Below are positions 1-10,600 of a stretch of DNA of 64,000 bases, one piece after another. Each line of letters opens with the position of its first letter. Positions within the stretch are counted from its first letter, which is position 1. The position numbers were made by a program, and so were the translations under genes. The stretch is from NCBI GenBank assembly GCA_019916065.1, contig CM034244.1:23118471-23182470 (forward strand), given 5' to 3'. The DNA is from Vitellaria paradoxa. Taxonomy: Eukaryota > Streptophyta > Magnoliopsida > Ericales > Sapotaceae. The notes beneath the pieces were generated by a model. It did no database searches. It saw only the letters and a list, made by a program, of their open reading frames with translations, and was not told where the DNA came from.

Positions 1-228
1 TCTTCTCTCCTCTGTACCTTCTGTGGTTAGGATCAGTGTTAGAACATGACTCTGTTCGAACTACCTCACTGACTTGATATTTTCTGGTCTAATTTTCTGT
101 ATAATATCTACAATCACACAAAATTTCTATTACTATAAGAAAATTCACATCTCCATTCATTTAACGTATTAATTCACATAACAATCCTCAAATCAAAGCT
201 TATGATTGTACTTTTTATAATACAATCA
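1..228 (-). mobile_element. 3' LTR remnant of a minus-strand LTR element, cut by the window edge
   Basis: Read on the minus strand, an LTR begins at 228 and runs out of the window. It starts TGATTGTA and, after a short loop, continues TACAATCATAAGC. This is a diverged form of the N1 LTR start at 1372 and 24423. A run of seven C immediately to its right is the polypurine tract on the minus strand, in the same position relative to the LTR as at 24411-24422. The first ten bases form the arm of an inverted repeat discussed in the findings. Only the U3 end is visible. Confidence 0.6.
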
Positions 229-240
229 CACCCCCCCAAG
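229..240 (-). other. polypurine tract of the left-edge element
   Basis: On the minus strand the sequence is AACTTGGGGGGGTG directly before the LTR start at 228. It matches the tract at 24411-24422 (GTTGGGGGGGTG) almost base for base. It would prime plus-strand DNA synthesis in an LTR element. Confidence 0.6.
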
Positions 241-1049
241 TTGAGTTTTGCTAGACCTTAGCAAATTGGCTCAACCAGAAGTCACTTTCTAATAAATAAC
301 CTAATTCAAAGTTGTATATAACTTTTTTTAATGTGAACTCCTTTAAGTCTAATTCCACGAAAACAAATAAAAATTAATATAAACACTCCATAAGTGCAGC
401 ACTGTATTCATTGCAAGATCTTAAAATTTGAAATCAGCTCCTCATGCTTATAATCCTTCATTAAAACATAAATTCAACTCAATCATGCATACACTTTCTC
501 TCAATTCTCGACTTCAATCCTTACAAGTATACTCTCTTCAAAGAATGGGAATTGGGTACACATTCTTGGAAGAACCTTTAATAATGAGTAAATGTGAAGC
601 AAGTTCTAGCAAGAATCTTCCTTGAGTCTAGAATAAAGTAATTCAATGAATGTTTGAATTGGCATAACTCTATGAAAGGAATAACTCATAACAAAAAGGC
701 CTTAAACTATTTCACTTTAAAACTTCAATTTTAACTCAATTGATACATTAGATTTATTAGGTCTTTATTCATGTTGTAATGGCTAGAGGATCAGATGTGG
801 AACCAAAGAAAGGATGGGATAGTCGAAGAAGTGCCTTAGATGTATAGGCCTTATCCTATTTTTTTTTTTCGATCTTAAAAAATCTCTTCTTTCTCTCCCT
901 CTTCCCTCTTTACCTTTTCTAACTTCACTCTCAAAGAATCTTACCCAAGTCTCTATTGTGTTGTGATTGTTAAGGATCTTGAGATTCAACTTCTTGTATC
1001 TTTTATTTATAGTGCTAATTTAGTAACTGATATGTGCCTTTTATAGGCT
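241..1049. other. AT-rich remnant without recognisable genes
   Basis: This lies inside the left-edge element, between its polypurine tract and LINE-1. It is probably the 3' non-coding part of that element. No conserved protein motif is visible on either strand; short open frames at 428-625 and 783-989 have no recognisable content. A pyrimidine-rich stretch is present near 860-930. Confidence 0.4.
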
Positions 1050-1371
1050 AATTTGTATTCTTTTAGTCTAATTGTTGGTGCTTGTCCTTGGTTGGTGTTT
1101 GGGGACTTTAATGCTATTCAATTCCTTTTTGAACGTAGTGGGAACATTGGTTACCTTATATGGAGGAGTGTAATGATGCTATTTTGGAGGCTGGGTTGGA
1201 TGATTTGCATTATAGTGGCTTTCTTTATTCTTGGCTAAAAGGGAAGAGTGGCACATTTTGGAAACTTGATCGTGCTTTAATTAATAATGCTTGGATGTCT
1301 GATTTTTCTCATTCCTACACTGAATTTCGACCTTATGGTGTCTTTGACCATTCTTCTATTATTGTGCATAT
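1050..1371 (+). pseudogene. LINE-1 ORF2 fragment: apurinic-type endonuclease domain
   Basis: This is part of the endonuclease domain of a plant L1-type non-LTR retrotransposon. The motif WLVFGDFNAI near 1087-1120 is the conserved GDFN segment. YSWLKG, the RALINNAW segment and FDHSSIIVHI near 1345-1370 are the C-terminal strand and the (S)DH catalytic region. The reading frame shifts once near 1150-1160, so the copy is dead. The coding sense stops at the left end of N1 and resumes in frame right after N1 at 26379, so both pieces are one LINE. The start and ORF1 are missing to the left. Confidence 0.85.
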
Positions 1372-2108
1372 TGATTACACTTGAAAAGTGTAATCATAAG
1401 CCTTGATTTTTACGTTGATTTTGATAATTTATGTTTTAATATGTTAATTTTAGTTTAATTTTATTTATTTATTTATTTTACTTCATTCATTTATGCAGGT
1501 TTTAGTAGAAAAATATACCAAAATAGCTTGTTGGAACGAGATAGATGCACAATTTTGACATAGAAGGAGTTCTAGAAATTAAAAGTGGTCTCCAGTAAAG
1601 TTGTAGTGGACATCTCAAGCTTTTCAAAAAGCTATTATGGGACAAAATTGGTGTTTGTTTGGGCCTTGAAAGATTGCTTAAAACTCAGGGCCAGAAAGTT
1701 GGACAAATCCTAATAACCATAAGATTTGGGGCATATCTTAGGCTTCCGAGGTCCAAGTGAGGTGATTCAAAAGCCCAAAATCAAGTACACATCCTTAGCT
1801 ACAACTTTCATGAAGAGCCCAAGTCCAAAAGAAGTCTCCATCTACCCCAAAATAACCATACAAGGTTGCACAATTCGGAATTTCTTCAGATGATTTAGCA
1901 CGATACCCTGTTAGTATTTTGACCATATCTTTTCACTCACACCTCGGATTGACCTGATTCTTTTTGGGTTGGAAAGAAGACTTGAAGGGCTACAATTTTT
2001 TGTTTTAACTGAAGCCTGAATCCATCATCTTCAAGGTCAAATCACATTGGAAGTTGAGGACAGAAAGTTGTCAGAAGCAAGACACAAATTGAAGAGGAAG
2101 TACACTAT

Positions 2109-2139
2109 GGTCTGGACACCCCCACGGGTGGTTCGGACC
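2109..2139 (+). repeat. paired GGTCCGGACC-like words, N1 5' LTR
   Basis: Two 10-bp self-complementary words, GGTCTGGACA and GGTTCGGACC, are separated by 11 bp. The spacer holds CACCC/GGGTG arms. Without T1 the array would lie about 50-60 bp upstream of the TATA-like box. Confidence 0.75.
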
Positions 2140-2326
2140 ACTACAGGTGGATTGTAATACCCTAAATTTTCATATTAATATAATTTGATGCTTTTAACAT
2201 GTTTTGGGCATGTTAGTATGTTAATTAAGTGAGTTTAGTCATTAAAGATGACTTGGGGGTGTGAAATTTGGAAGAAATGGGAAAAATAGCTCAAAAATCA
2301 ACATTTTGACTCGAGGGCGTGCAGAG

Positions 2327-2415
2327 GGGCGCCCAAGGTGGAGGAAGGGAGCCGAAGATAGAGGAGGGGCGCCCATGGGTCTAGGACGGGCGCCCATGGT
2401 CCATGATGGGCGCCC
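2327..2415 (+). repeat. GGGCGCCC word array, upstream cluster of T1
   Basis: Five copies of the palindrome GGGCGCCC or near matches start at 2327, 2347 (degenerate), 2367, 2388 and 2408. Start-to-start spacing is 20, 20, 21 and 20 bp. The array lies about 130 bp upstream of the TA-rich stretch. Confidence 0.85.
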
Positions 2416-3191
2416 CACTTGTGCCAAAAATTAGCAGAAGGGTGTTCTTTGGTTGGAAGGCCGAGACTTAACCCTATAGGCACCTATACTAGCTAGGGGT
2501 GAGGGGAGACCTGAGGATTACTGTTTGGGGATTAAAAATATTGATATATATATATATATATTAGATTGATTTGATGCAAGAGAGAGAGAGAGAAATGGCT
2601 TGAAAGAGAGAGAATCGGGTGAGAAGAACAAAGGAGAAGAAGAAGACCACTGGTTGAGGACTTCAAAGGTAGGTCTTCCAAACCTTCATGGAATTCAAAT
2701 TCCTTTTACAAGATTGAAATTAAGACCTTAAGAAACCTTCCTATGTAATTTGTTTTTAATCTTGATCAAGGAGGGAGAAGATTGGAGCCATCAAAGTTTG
2801 AGGGTTTGGAAGCTCAAGACACCCCTTTGTTGATCTATCTTTTTTTTTACCACTCAAGGTAGGGATTTCTAGTCTCATTTTGGTATATATGAGATGTATT
2901 TGAGCTAATAAACACTTTTATGAAATTTATTTAAGATTTGGAAACCTTGAAAGTGGAGTTTGTGTGGATGAATGGTTGTGTGTATATATATGTATAGGTT
3001 GAAGCAAGATTTTTATATTGAAGAAATGAATGGATTAAAATTTGTTTTGATGGACTTTTTGGAGTCTTCTAGGTCCTAGAAAACTCAAGAAAATAAGGCA
3101 TTAGGTTAGATATTGGATTGGGTAAAGTTTGGAACCCAAAAACATGGCTTAGAGCCTGAACTGGAGCAAAGTAGCTTTCTGGGCAACAGAG

Positions 3192-3303
3192 GGGCGCCCA
3201 TGGGTTTTGGTGGGGCGCCCATGGCCCTTGAGGGGTGCCCATGCTCTTAGGTGGGGTGCCTATGACCCCTCAGGGGCGCCCATGAACTTTTGGAGGGGCG
3301 CCC
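3192..3303 (+). repeat. GGGCGCCC word array, downstream cluster of T1
   Basis: Six words start at 3192, 3213, 3233, 3254, 3274 and 3296, four of them perfect GGGCGCCC. Spacings are 21, 20, 21, 20 and 22 bp. Several are extended by CATGG, which is itself part of a CCATGG palindrome. Confidence 0.85.
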
Positions 3304-4969
3304 ACAGAGACCAGAACACCTTTCTTGATTTTTCTTAACTTGACTTCCTACCTTAGGATTATGAAGGGGTTGGTAACATGTTTGTGTGTAGAACTTTTAT
3401 TTGATTAATTGCATGGATTTTAAAATGGAAATGAGCTCTTAAAAGTGATTAAGGGTTGATTATCTTAAACCTATGGGATTAAGCTTGTAAAGGGGGAATG
3501 CTTGCTACCATGAATGAAATGAATTGGAAGCCTACTTTGAGATAAGGGTCTTAAACAAATAAAATTGTGAATATGCCTCAATGTAAACTAAATGTTAAAG
3601 TGTATGAACTTGTGATTGCTTTAATGAATTATGATTTGGCATAAAGGGAGCTCATGTTCATAACATTGAAAGATGTTAAATGTTTAATGATGCTTACTAA
3701 CTGTTGTTATGTAATGAATCCTAGAATGAACCAGAATGTGGATTTGAGTTGTGGAAAAGTATATGATGTTGAATGTGGACTTGTGAATGATGAGATGTGA
3801 TATGATGAATGATTGTTTGTGTGACGGGGGCCGTGGTGGGGTGTGGTAAACAGGAAGGGTTTGAGAGTACCCTCGGGTTGAGAGTCCCAGAACCTGCGCA
3901 GGGTTTGGTGTCAATGCCAGTGGGTTAGTAGCCCACAACATTATGAGTGTATGAGTTACCCGTGACCTTGGATTGTGATCCTAAACGATGGTGTTTGGTT
4001 TGTTGTTTCCATTGGGTCTGGACCCATAAAAGACGGTGTTGTGTATACACCCAACCCCCGATGATTTGTGTGATATGATTGTGTGATGGATTGATGGAAA
4101 GTGATGAAGTGGATGTGAATACATGATTAAATGTTGAATTTGTAACATTGTGGTAGGGAATGTGATTAGATGTAATGTTGAGAAATTTAATAATGAAGAT
4201 TATTTGGAATTGAATGTTACATTGTGATATTGTTGAATGTCAATAAATGTTATAAATATGGTTATGTGGTCAATATTGGTTAAACATTAAAAAGTGAATT
4301 GAAATGTGATTTGAGACTTAAGAATGAGAATTCAAGGATTAAGTATTGGTTGGAATTGAATTTCTTTTTACAATATTGTTGTGTATAAAGGTACATAGTC
4401 TAAAATGGTGATGTCAATGAATGATTTTGATTCTAGAGTATAGGTGGTAACTAGATACATCATAAAATGCTTGCATGTGTGGAATACATATCATATATGT
4501 TTATTTGAGACTTGTGGGCACAAGTGGACCCGTGCTCACATCCCTACAGAGTTTGATGCAGGTACAAGCAATAACAATCAAGTGGGTTGATATGTTAGGA
4601 CTAAGAGGTTATGCATGAGCCCTACCAAGCTTATCAAAGCTCTTGGTCATCTAGTTTAAATTTCTTTTGGGAATTGTAACGTTGTACATTTATGAACTCT
4701 TTCAATTTGGTTGTAATGGCCATAAGGCCTAAGTTATGTAATTTGGGAATGGTGTATGTGGTTGGTGACATGGCAATAGTCAAGGTTAAACTTATGTTAT
4801 TCTATCTTATGTCTTGGGCTCACTAGCTTATGTTGCGTTGCTCTGATTATGGGATTGGTTATATTAGTGCATGTTATGTGTGTTTATCACTCACCCCTTG
4901 GGTCACGAGATCCGGGGCGTGACATGGATCTGCACATTTATGTTGATTTTTAGGGTTTTCTTTCTTACT

Positions 4970-4978
4970 TATATATAA
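4970..4978 (+). promoter_or_regulatory. TATA-like box of the N1 5' LTR
   Basis: TATATATAA is followed by AGAACGTGTACGGCCG. The same element is at 25241-25249 in the 3' LTR, which is what an LTR promoter core should show. Transcription start not determinable by eye. Confidence 0.5.
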
Positions 4979-6112
4979 GAACGTGTACGGCCGTTCGGGG
5001 GGACTTCTCACTTATGCTTTTTTCTGTAATTTTTAGGTTGGCTTTTCATTAAAAATAGGTTAGTGTAGAGAGTTTTTAGTTAGTTTTTGAAGAAATTTTG
5101 GATTGATTGCTTTTGGATTCAAGTTTAATTCGTTGCGAAGAATGGTACGCACTTTGCTTTATTCAATGAAATTTATTTTCTTTTCGCTTTCTCTTTTTAT
5201 TTACTGTTTTGTTATTTCATCCATGTTAGGTTAGATTTTTATTCTTGATTCAATCCATCAATGATGGGTGGATCTTTATTTGAATGTTGGATGTGATCGA
5301 CTCCAAGCATGTAACGTAAAAGTTACATGGTAGGGTTCTTGTTCTCAAAATATACTTTCTAATGTTTTCAAAACCTTCAAAAATTTGTGTAGTTGATCAT
5401 TTTTCATTGAAATCACTGGTACTATACAAGATTATAACTTTCTTAATACTTTGAAAACAAATGAAATAGATTTTGATATATTTTTTGGTTTTCTTTCTCT
5501 TTTGATTTTCAAACACTTTCGAAAACGTGTAAAACCTCGATCATATTTCGTTGAAATCCCTGATGATGTTACATGATGAAAACTTTATATTTTGAAATCA
5601 AAGAAAAGAGATTTGGACCAAAGAATGTTTTCAAGATGATATCTTTCCGGTTTTATTTATCCTAAACGTGATTTTAAAACCGTGCTTTGGAAAGTAAAGC
5701 TTTCATGATGAAATCTTTCTGATTTACTTTTTCTAAACGTGAGTTGTAAACCGAGATAATAATTACATTCAAACATGAGAATAAGGTATTCACCCAGATT
5801 TGTAGGTTGAATCAAGATCTTAAATTATCTTGAATGTGTAGTGTTAATGCTTTCAATTTAGCTTAATTTAATTGTTGCAATTTAATTTATTTATTTAGTA
5901 GCTAGTAATCAAAATTTTTCAAAACCCAAAATCAATTTTCTTTCCCTATGTTTTAAAATGAAACCAGTAGGTAAAAGAACATAGAAAACCTTAGTGTTCA
6001 ATCTCATAGTTCCTTGTGGATTTGATCTTGGTCTCACCGAGTTAAAACTGTACCGTACACCCTTGCACTTGAGGGTTAGTTTAGACGCAATATTTAGATG
6101 CGGTCAAGTTTT

Positions 6113-6130
6113 TGGCGCCGTTGCTGGGGA
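6113..6130 (+). other. N1 primer-binding site, tRNA-Asp type
   Basis: TGGCGCCGTTGCTGGGGA lies six bases after the LTR end. It is complementary to the 3' end of plant tRNA-Asp(GTC), which ends TCCCCGGCAACGGCGCCA, with one mismatch. Element E has the perfect version at 54049-54066. Confidence 0.85.
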
Positions 6131-6201
6131 ACTTTTGTAGTTTTGATTCATTAGGATAACTTTAGGTTACTCTTCTACTATTTCCTTTGAAAAAAAAATT
6201 C

Positions 6202-6632
6202 ATGAACATGGATTATGTTTCTTATAATTCTAGTGCACTAGATACCAACCACCCACTTATTGGTTATTTAAGCAATATTTATGGAATTGATTTTTGCCTA
6301 AAAACCTTTTTCTATGCTACCTAAATTTTATAGACTTGAACATGAGGACCCATAGTTCATTTAGAACATTTTGAGTCAGTTTGTTTCTATTGCACGAATG
6401 GCTATATGGATGATACTTTTAAGTATAATTTTTCCCATTATCATTATGTAGAATGGCCGATGATTGGTGTTGTGCTGCTACTTGGTCCATTAATATTTGG
6501 CAAGAGTTATAAAATGATTTTATTGTAATTTTTCTTCCTAATTTTCAAAACTTCACCTTCCGCTTTCAAATTAGAAAATTTTGTTTCAAAAAGGGTTAAG
6601 TATTTTATAAATGCTGGGAGAGATTTAAAAAT
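6202..6632 (+). pseudogene. N1 gag-like frame, 5' part (broken)
   Basis: The frame opens at ATG 6202, with a second in-frame ATG at 6208, and encodes about 40 residues starting MNMDYVSYNS before a stop at 6322. Gag-like sense continues in pieces through YKCWERFK near 6606-6630, where T2 is inserted. The WERFK segment is the start of the conserved retrotransposon gag motif and continues as NLLETFPNHG at 18805. Stops and frame changes show that this copy cannot make the full protein. Confidence 0.7.
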
Positions 6633-6806
6633 TGTAATACCTCAGACTTTTGCATGAATGTAAATAGATGGTAATTCAAACATTTTGAGGTAATAGTATG
6701 TTGATTAAGTGGTATTCATCATTAATTGTACTTTAGAGTTGGGAACTTTGAGAAGGATGAGCCAAACATGTGAGAGTTGGCATTTTAGCACAAGTGAAGA
6801 AGAGGG

Positions 6807-6900
6807 GGGCACCTTGGGCACACGCAACATGGGCGCCCAAGCGTTTAGGTGCACAACTGAGAAGGTGTTGGGCGCACGGCTGAGAAGGTGTTGGGCGCCC
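6807..6900 (+). repeat. GGGCGCCC-like array, upstream cluster of T2
   Basis: Words include GGGCACCT (6807), GGGCGCCC (6831), GGGCGCAC (6870) and GGGCGCCC (6893). Spacing here is 23 or 15-16 bp rather than 20-21. The last part is a 23-bp tandem unit containing GAGAAGGTGTTGGGCGC. Confidence 0.75.
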
Positions 6901-8170
6901 GGGCTTTAGCAAAAGTGATAGGTATGATGTGTTCTGACTTGTGCAGCTGAGCCTTAACCCTACACACCTATATCTGGAAAGCACTGTGAAGGGATTAAAA
7001 TATTATCAAATATATATAAATATAAATGTGTATGATGTAAGAGAGAGAGAGAGAAATGTTGGTTTGGAAGAGGAAGACCGGGAGAGGAAGAAGAAAGAAG
7101 AAACCAAGGAAGAACTAGGTGAAACTTTGGTTGGTAAGTCCTTCTAACCCTAACCAAAATCAAATTAACCATGCAAGGATGCAATTCAGCACTCAAGGAA
7201 CCTATCTTTGTAATTTGTTTGTCATTCAGATCAAAAGGTGAAGAGATCGAAACTTTCAAAGTTGGGAGCTTGAAACCAAGAAGAGACCACCTCTTGTTCT
7301 TCATCTTTATTTAACTGGAGGTAGGGATTTTATGCTCAATCTTACATATATGATGTGTAACAAGGTATAGAACAACACTTGAGTAACCCTAGCAAGTTTT
7401 GATTTCATTTAAGGAAGAAAATGGGAGTTACATACACATATATGGTTTAAGAGAGAGAACATGGGGTTTGATCCATAACTTAGCCCATAGTTGATGAGAA
7501 CTCAAATAGATGGTTGACCGACCCTAAATTGTGTTTCGGGTTGTACCTCTCAAGTGCAAGAGGGCAGTCGTAGTTTCAAAACTCGGTGAGTACCGAGGTC
7601 GAATCCACAGGGAGGGCTTTGTTAAAAGCTCTAGACTTGTTCTCTTAATTAGTAGGTGAACCTAAATTAATTTAAACTAATTTTTTAGCAACTCAAACTT
7701 TTGTTTTAGATTCTAAATGAAAGAAATTCAATTTAATTTAACAATGCAAACAAAGCATCTACTCTAAATTCTAAAGCAAATAAATCAACTCATAAATTAA
7801 ATTAAATAACAAGCATAATACTAAAAAGGTTCTTGATCCAACTTTCAAGTCCGGGTAGTTCACTACTTTGCCTTGGGGTGTGTTTGTTTGAAGAACAGGG
7901 TTTAATTTGAAAAGTTTTGAAAATGTTATAATCAAAGGTCAGTACCAGTGATCTCAAGCGGATATGGTTAAAGACCTTTGTTTCCTAGGGTTTTTCAATT
8001 AAACTCCAAAAATTAATAAAAATCTAATTTTTAAGACGATTCGAAAGTATTTGATGATTGGTTACGAAAATCCATACCAGTGATCTCACACGGATTTGGT
8101 TAAGGATTTTCGTATTCGAATGTTTTCGAAATAGAAAAAAAATAGATTTGTGAAAGGTAAATCCCTTCGT

Positions 8171-8254
8171 GAAAGGTTTCGCAACCTACGCGAAGGGTTT
8201 CGCAACCTACGCAAAAGGTTTCGCAACCTATGCGAAAGGTTTCGCAACCTACGC
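8171..8254 (-). repeat. 21-bp tandem repeat with TTTCGC/GCGAAA arms in A1
   Basis: Four units of exactly 21 bp start at 8171, 8192, 8213 and 8234, followed by a partial unit. Each holds TTTCGC, seven bases, then GCGAAA or a near match, so adjacent units can form hairpins. The E LTR has three units at 54769-54831. Confidence 0.9.
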
Positions 8255-8653
8255 GAAGGGACTACGGACACCCCAAGGCTTTTCGTGAACTACCCTTTCT
8301 TGATTCGTTGAATCAAGATTAGGGTTTTACGCTAAAACTACTTTAAGCATCTTAAAAACAATCAAATAGCATTCAATCATACGAAAAGAGAATTGAAATA
8401 AGCAAAACATGATATTACGAAACAAATCGAAATAAAACGAAGTAGATTAAAGTGCAACTTACAACATAAAGCGAATGTAAAAGACGAAGTGAAGAATCAC
8501 TACAAAGACGACGATGAAAGCTCCAACAAAAACCATGAATCCACGCATGCAAGCTTAAAACCTAATCTAAAAACCCTAAAAATTCTATTCTAACACTCAA
8601 TTGAAGGTGCAAAATTAAAAGGGGCTTCTCCTCCTCTTGGCCGTGCAATAGCT

Positions 8654-8663
8654 CTTTATATAG
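8654..8663 (-). promoter_or_regulatory. TATA-like box of A1
   Basis: On the minus strand the sequence is CTATATAAAG. The identical box is in the E 5' LTR at 55231-55240. The GGTCCCGACC word array lies about 55-150 bp upstream of it. Confidence 0.55.
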
Positions 8664-8717
8664 ATGCCACAAAACCCTAGAAGAGGAGCTTTCACGCAGC
8701 TATTGTAAATTACGGAT

Positions 8718-8803
8718 GGTCCCGACCGTCTGGAGAGGGGGTCGGGACCGTCTGAAGTTTTGAACTTTCTGTGGTCCCGACCGTCAAGGTGACGGTGGGG
8801 ACC
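8718..8803 (-). repeat. GGTCCCGACC/GGTCGGGACC word pairs in A1
   Basis: There are two pairs: 8718-8727 with 8740-8749 (spacer 12), and 8773-8782 with 8794-8803 (spacer 11, second word degenerate). In the first pair the arms are perfect reverse complements of each other. Confidence 0.85.
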
Positions 8804-9224
8804 GTCTAGTTTTTCCTTCTTTGCTTTCTTTCCTTCTCTTGGTTGGGTCTTTGGGCTAGTCTTTTCCATCGAAGATGAGGTTCGAACCATGACTTTTTCT
8901 TTGTCTTCTTGGCCCTCTCCATAGCTATAAACTTCGACATCCTTGCCCTTTTTCCTACAAATAAAATAATAAAAGTATAAGTAATACTATAACACTAAAA
9001 CTTCAACTTTAATTATTTAAATGCATGAATAAGTGTTGAGTTAGGGAGTTTGTAATTACACTTTTCAAGTGTAATCAATGGTTTCTTTTTTGATGCTTAT
9101 AAGACTTGTGGTAATGTTGGAAACAAGAAACTCTAAGTATCTTGCCATAAACTTGGTAAATTTGAGGTGTTAAGTGTGGAGAATGAAAGACCCAGAAAAC
9201 AGAGCGTCACTTGAACCAAGCTGT

Positions 9225-9325
9225 GGGCGCACGAGATGGTATTAGTTGGGCACCCACCTTCTTGGGCACACAAGGTGTGGGCGCTCAAGATCTTGGGCGC
9301 ACAACTGAGTACCTGTTGGGTGCCC
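9225..9325 (+). repeat. GGGCGCCC-like array, downstream cluster of T2
   Basis: Six words start at 9225, 9248, 9264, 9279, 9295 and 9318, with spacings of 23, 16, 15, 16 and 23 bp. The words are GGGCGCAC, GGGCACCC, GGGCACAC, GGGCGCTC, GGGCGCAC and GGGTGCCC. The order of spacings is symmetrical. Confidence 0.75.
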
Positions 9326-10372
9326 ACCGAGCTTAGAAAGGTTGCCAGACTTAGTTCATTTGGACATTCTACTATAGAGTTTTAAAGAGTTTGGTTTCAT
9401 GTTTTAACATGATGTTTTAATTTTCTAAATTCTATGAATTGGAAAAGGGAACATGCTCTAAAATGTTAATAAGTATTGTTTACTTTGAGATATAAGAGAG
9501 TATGAATTGAAATGTGAACTTTTGTTAGTAAGTGATGGAAATTAAATAAGGCTTTGAATAATTGAAATGGCAAGACAAAGTGTGATGAGCTATATGATGA
9601 ATTAAATTGTGTTTTGAACAAGGGAATTAAACATTAAATGTTAACTATTTGTTGATGTTTGATCTTTGTTGATATATGATGGTAAATAAATGAGGCTTGG
9701 AATAAATGAAATGAAGAGATGAAATGAGTTGTGTTCCATGATGAAATGGAATGTGGTTATGTGTGTTGGAAAGTTTATGGTGATGAATGTGAATTGTGAT
9801 TAAAGAGAATTGTATGTGATGAATGGTTGATTGTTTGCTAGGGACCGTGGTGGGGTGCGGAAATAGGAAGGGTGTGGAGAGTACCGTCGGGTTGAGAGTC
9901 CCAGAACCTACGCAGGGTTTGGTTTCAATGCTAGTGGGTTAGTAGCCCACAACATTGTGTGTGTTTTGGCTCCTTGTGGCCTTGGACGGCAATCCTAAAT
10001 GACGACGTCGGTTTATCGTTTCTGTTGATTATTAGCCCATAAAAGACGATAATGTGTATGCATCCAACCCCCGAGGATTGTGTGGTTATGGCTATGTGAT
10101 TGATTAATGAAATGATGGTATTGTGAATGTGATTTCATGATTGAAATATGAACAAATGTAATGAGGATATGGATATGCGATTGAGTGTTGAATATGTGAT
10201 AATGTGATATGGAATATGATTGGATACAAAGTTGGGAAATTTAATAATGGAGAATAATTGGACTTGAATGCTACACTATGATGTTATTGAATGAAGATAA
10301 ATATTGTAAATATGGTTATGCGGTCGGCTATGCTTAAACATCAAAGGGATAATTGAAATGTGATATGAACAT

Positions 10373-10584
10373 CATAGAGCCATGGGTGCCCCTCTTAACT
10401 TCGGGCACCCCTCAGCATGCTCCCGAGTCAAAATGTTGACTTTTGAGCTATTTTGCCAATTTCTTCCAAAATTCACACCCCTAAGTCATCTTTAATGACT
10501 AATATTACTTAATTAACATACTAACATGCCCAAAACATGTTAAAACCATCAAATTATATTAACATGAAAATTTGGGGTATCACA
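10373..10584 (-). repeat. X 3' LTR, truncated
   Basis: On the minus strand this starts TGTGATACCCC at 10584 and covers the first 212 bp of a T LTR, including two GGGYRCCC words (10384 and 10403). It then meets plus-oriented T sequence at about 10372. Confidence 0.75.
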
Positions 10585-10600
10585 TTCTCCTCCCCTTCAA
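10585..10600 (-). other. X polypurine tract
   Basis: Minus strand GAAGGGGAGGAGAA directly before the LTR, preceded by GAGGACGAAATTTTT. This context is common before 3' LTRs of chromovirus-type plant Ty3 elements. Confidence 0.75.

Larger units (their letters stand above)
2153..4924 (+). mobile_element. T1: solo LTR (T family) inside the N1 5' LTR
   Basis: It starts TGTAATACCC and ends GGGGCGTGACA, and is flanked by a perfect 5-bp duplication TGGAT (2148-2152 and 4925-4929). Length is 2772 bp. No internal region is left, so it is a product of LTR-LTR recombination. The same LTR recurs at 6633-18804, 15302-18042 and 40081-42746. Element X shows the family's internal context: a Met-type primer site and the AAATTTTTGAAGGGGAGGA polypurine tract, which resembles those of chromovirus-type Ty3 elements. 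A TA-rich TATA-like stretch is at about 2543-2561 and a GA microsatellite at about 2578-2594. Confidence 0.92.
1372..6106 (+). repeat. N1 5' LTR, interrupted by solo LTR T1
   Basis: The LTR runs 1372-2152 and 4930-6106, with one copy of the TGGAT target repeat, giving 1958 bp. That fits the 1956 bp of the 3' LTR. It starts with TGATTACACTT, GAA, AAGTGTAATCA and ends GCGGTCA, directly before the primer-binding site. A TATA-like box lies at 4970. The 3' half contains diverged internal repeats around phrases such as TTGAAATCAC and GTTTTCAAGATGATAT (5390-5760). Confidence 0.88.
7515..9077 (-). mobile_element. A1: solo LTR of the A (element E) family
   Basis: On the minus strand it runs from TGATTACACTT at 9077 to GGGTCGGTCA at 7515, 1563 bp. 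It is flanked by a perfect ATGGT duplication (7510-7514 and 9078-9082). It closely resembles the 5' LTR of element E (54073-55665), apart from the hairpin-word arrays. No internal sequence remains. It interrupts the T2 LTR, whose sequence resumes at 9083. Confidence 0.92.

Noticed and set aside
1372..1396. MITE or other TIR transposon suggested by the hairpin TGATTACACTT..AAGTGTAATCA
   Set aside because: It is always the first 25 bases of an LTR that follows a polypurine tract or a 5-bp target repeat, so it belongs to the LTR.
2242..2483. two overlapping minus-strand open frames rich in Gly, Pro and Ala
   Set aside because: They are translations of the GGGCGCCC array in solo LTR T1 and are not conserved in the other T LTRs.
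8171..8254. CRISPR-like direct repeats (21-bp units)
   Set aside because: Units are back to back without spacers, the region is a plant LTR, and there are no cas-like genes.
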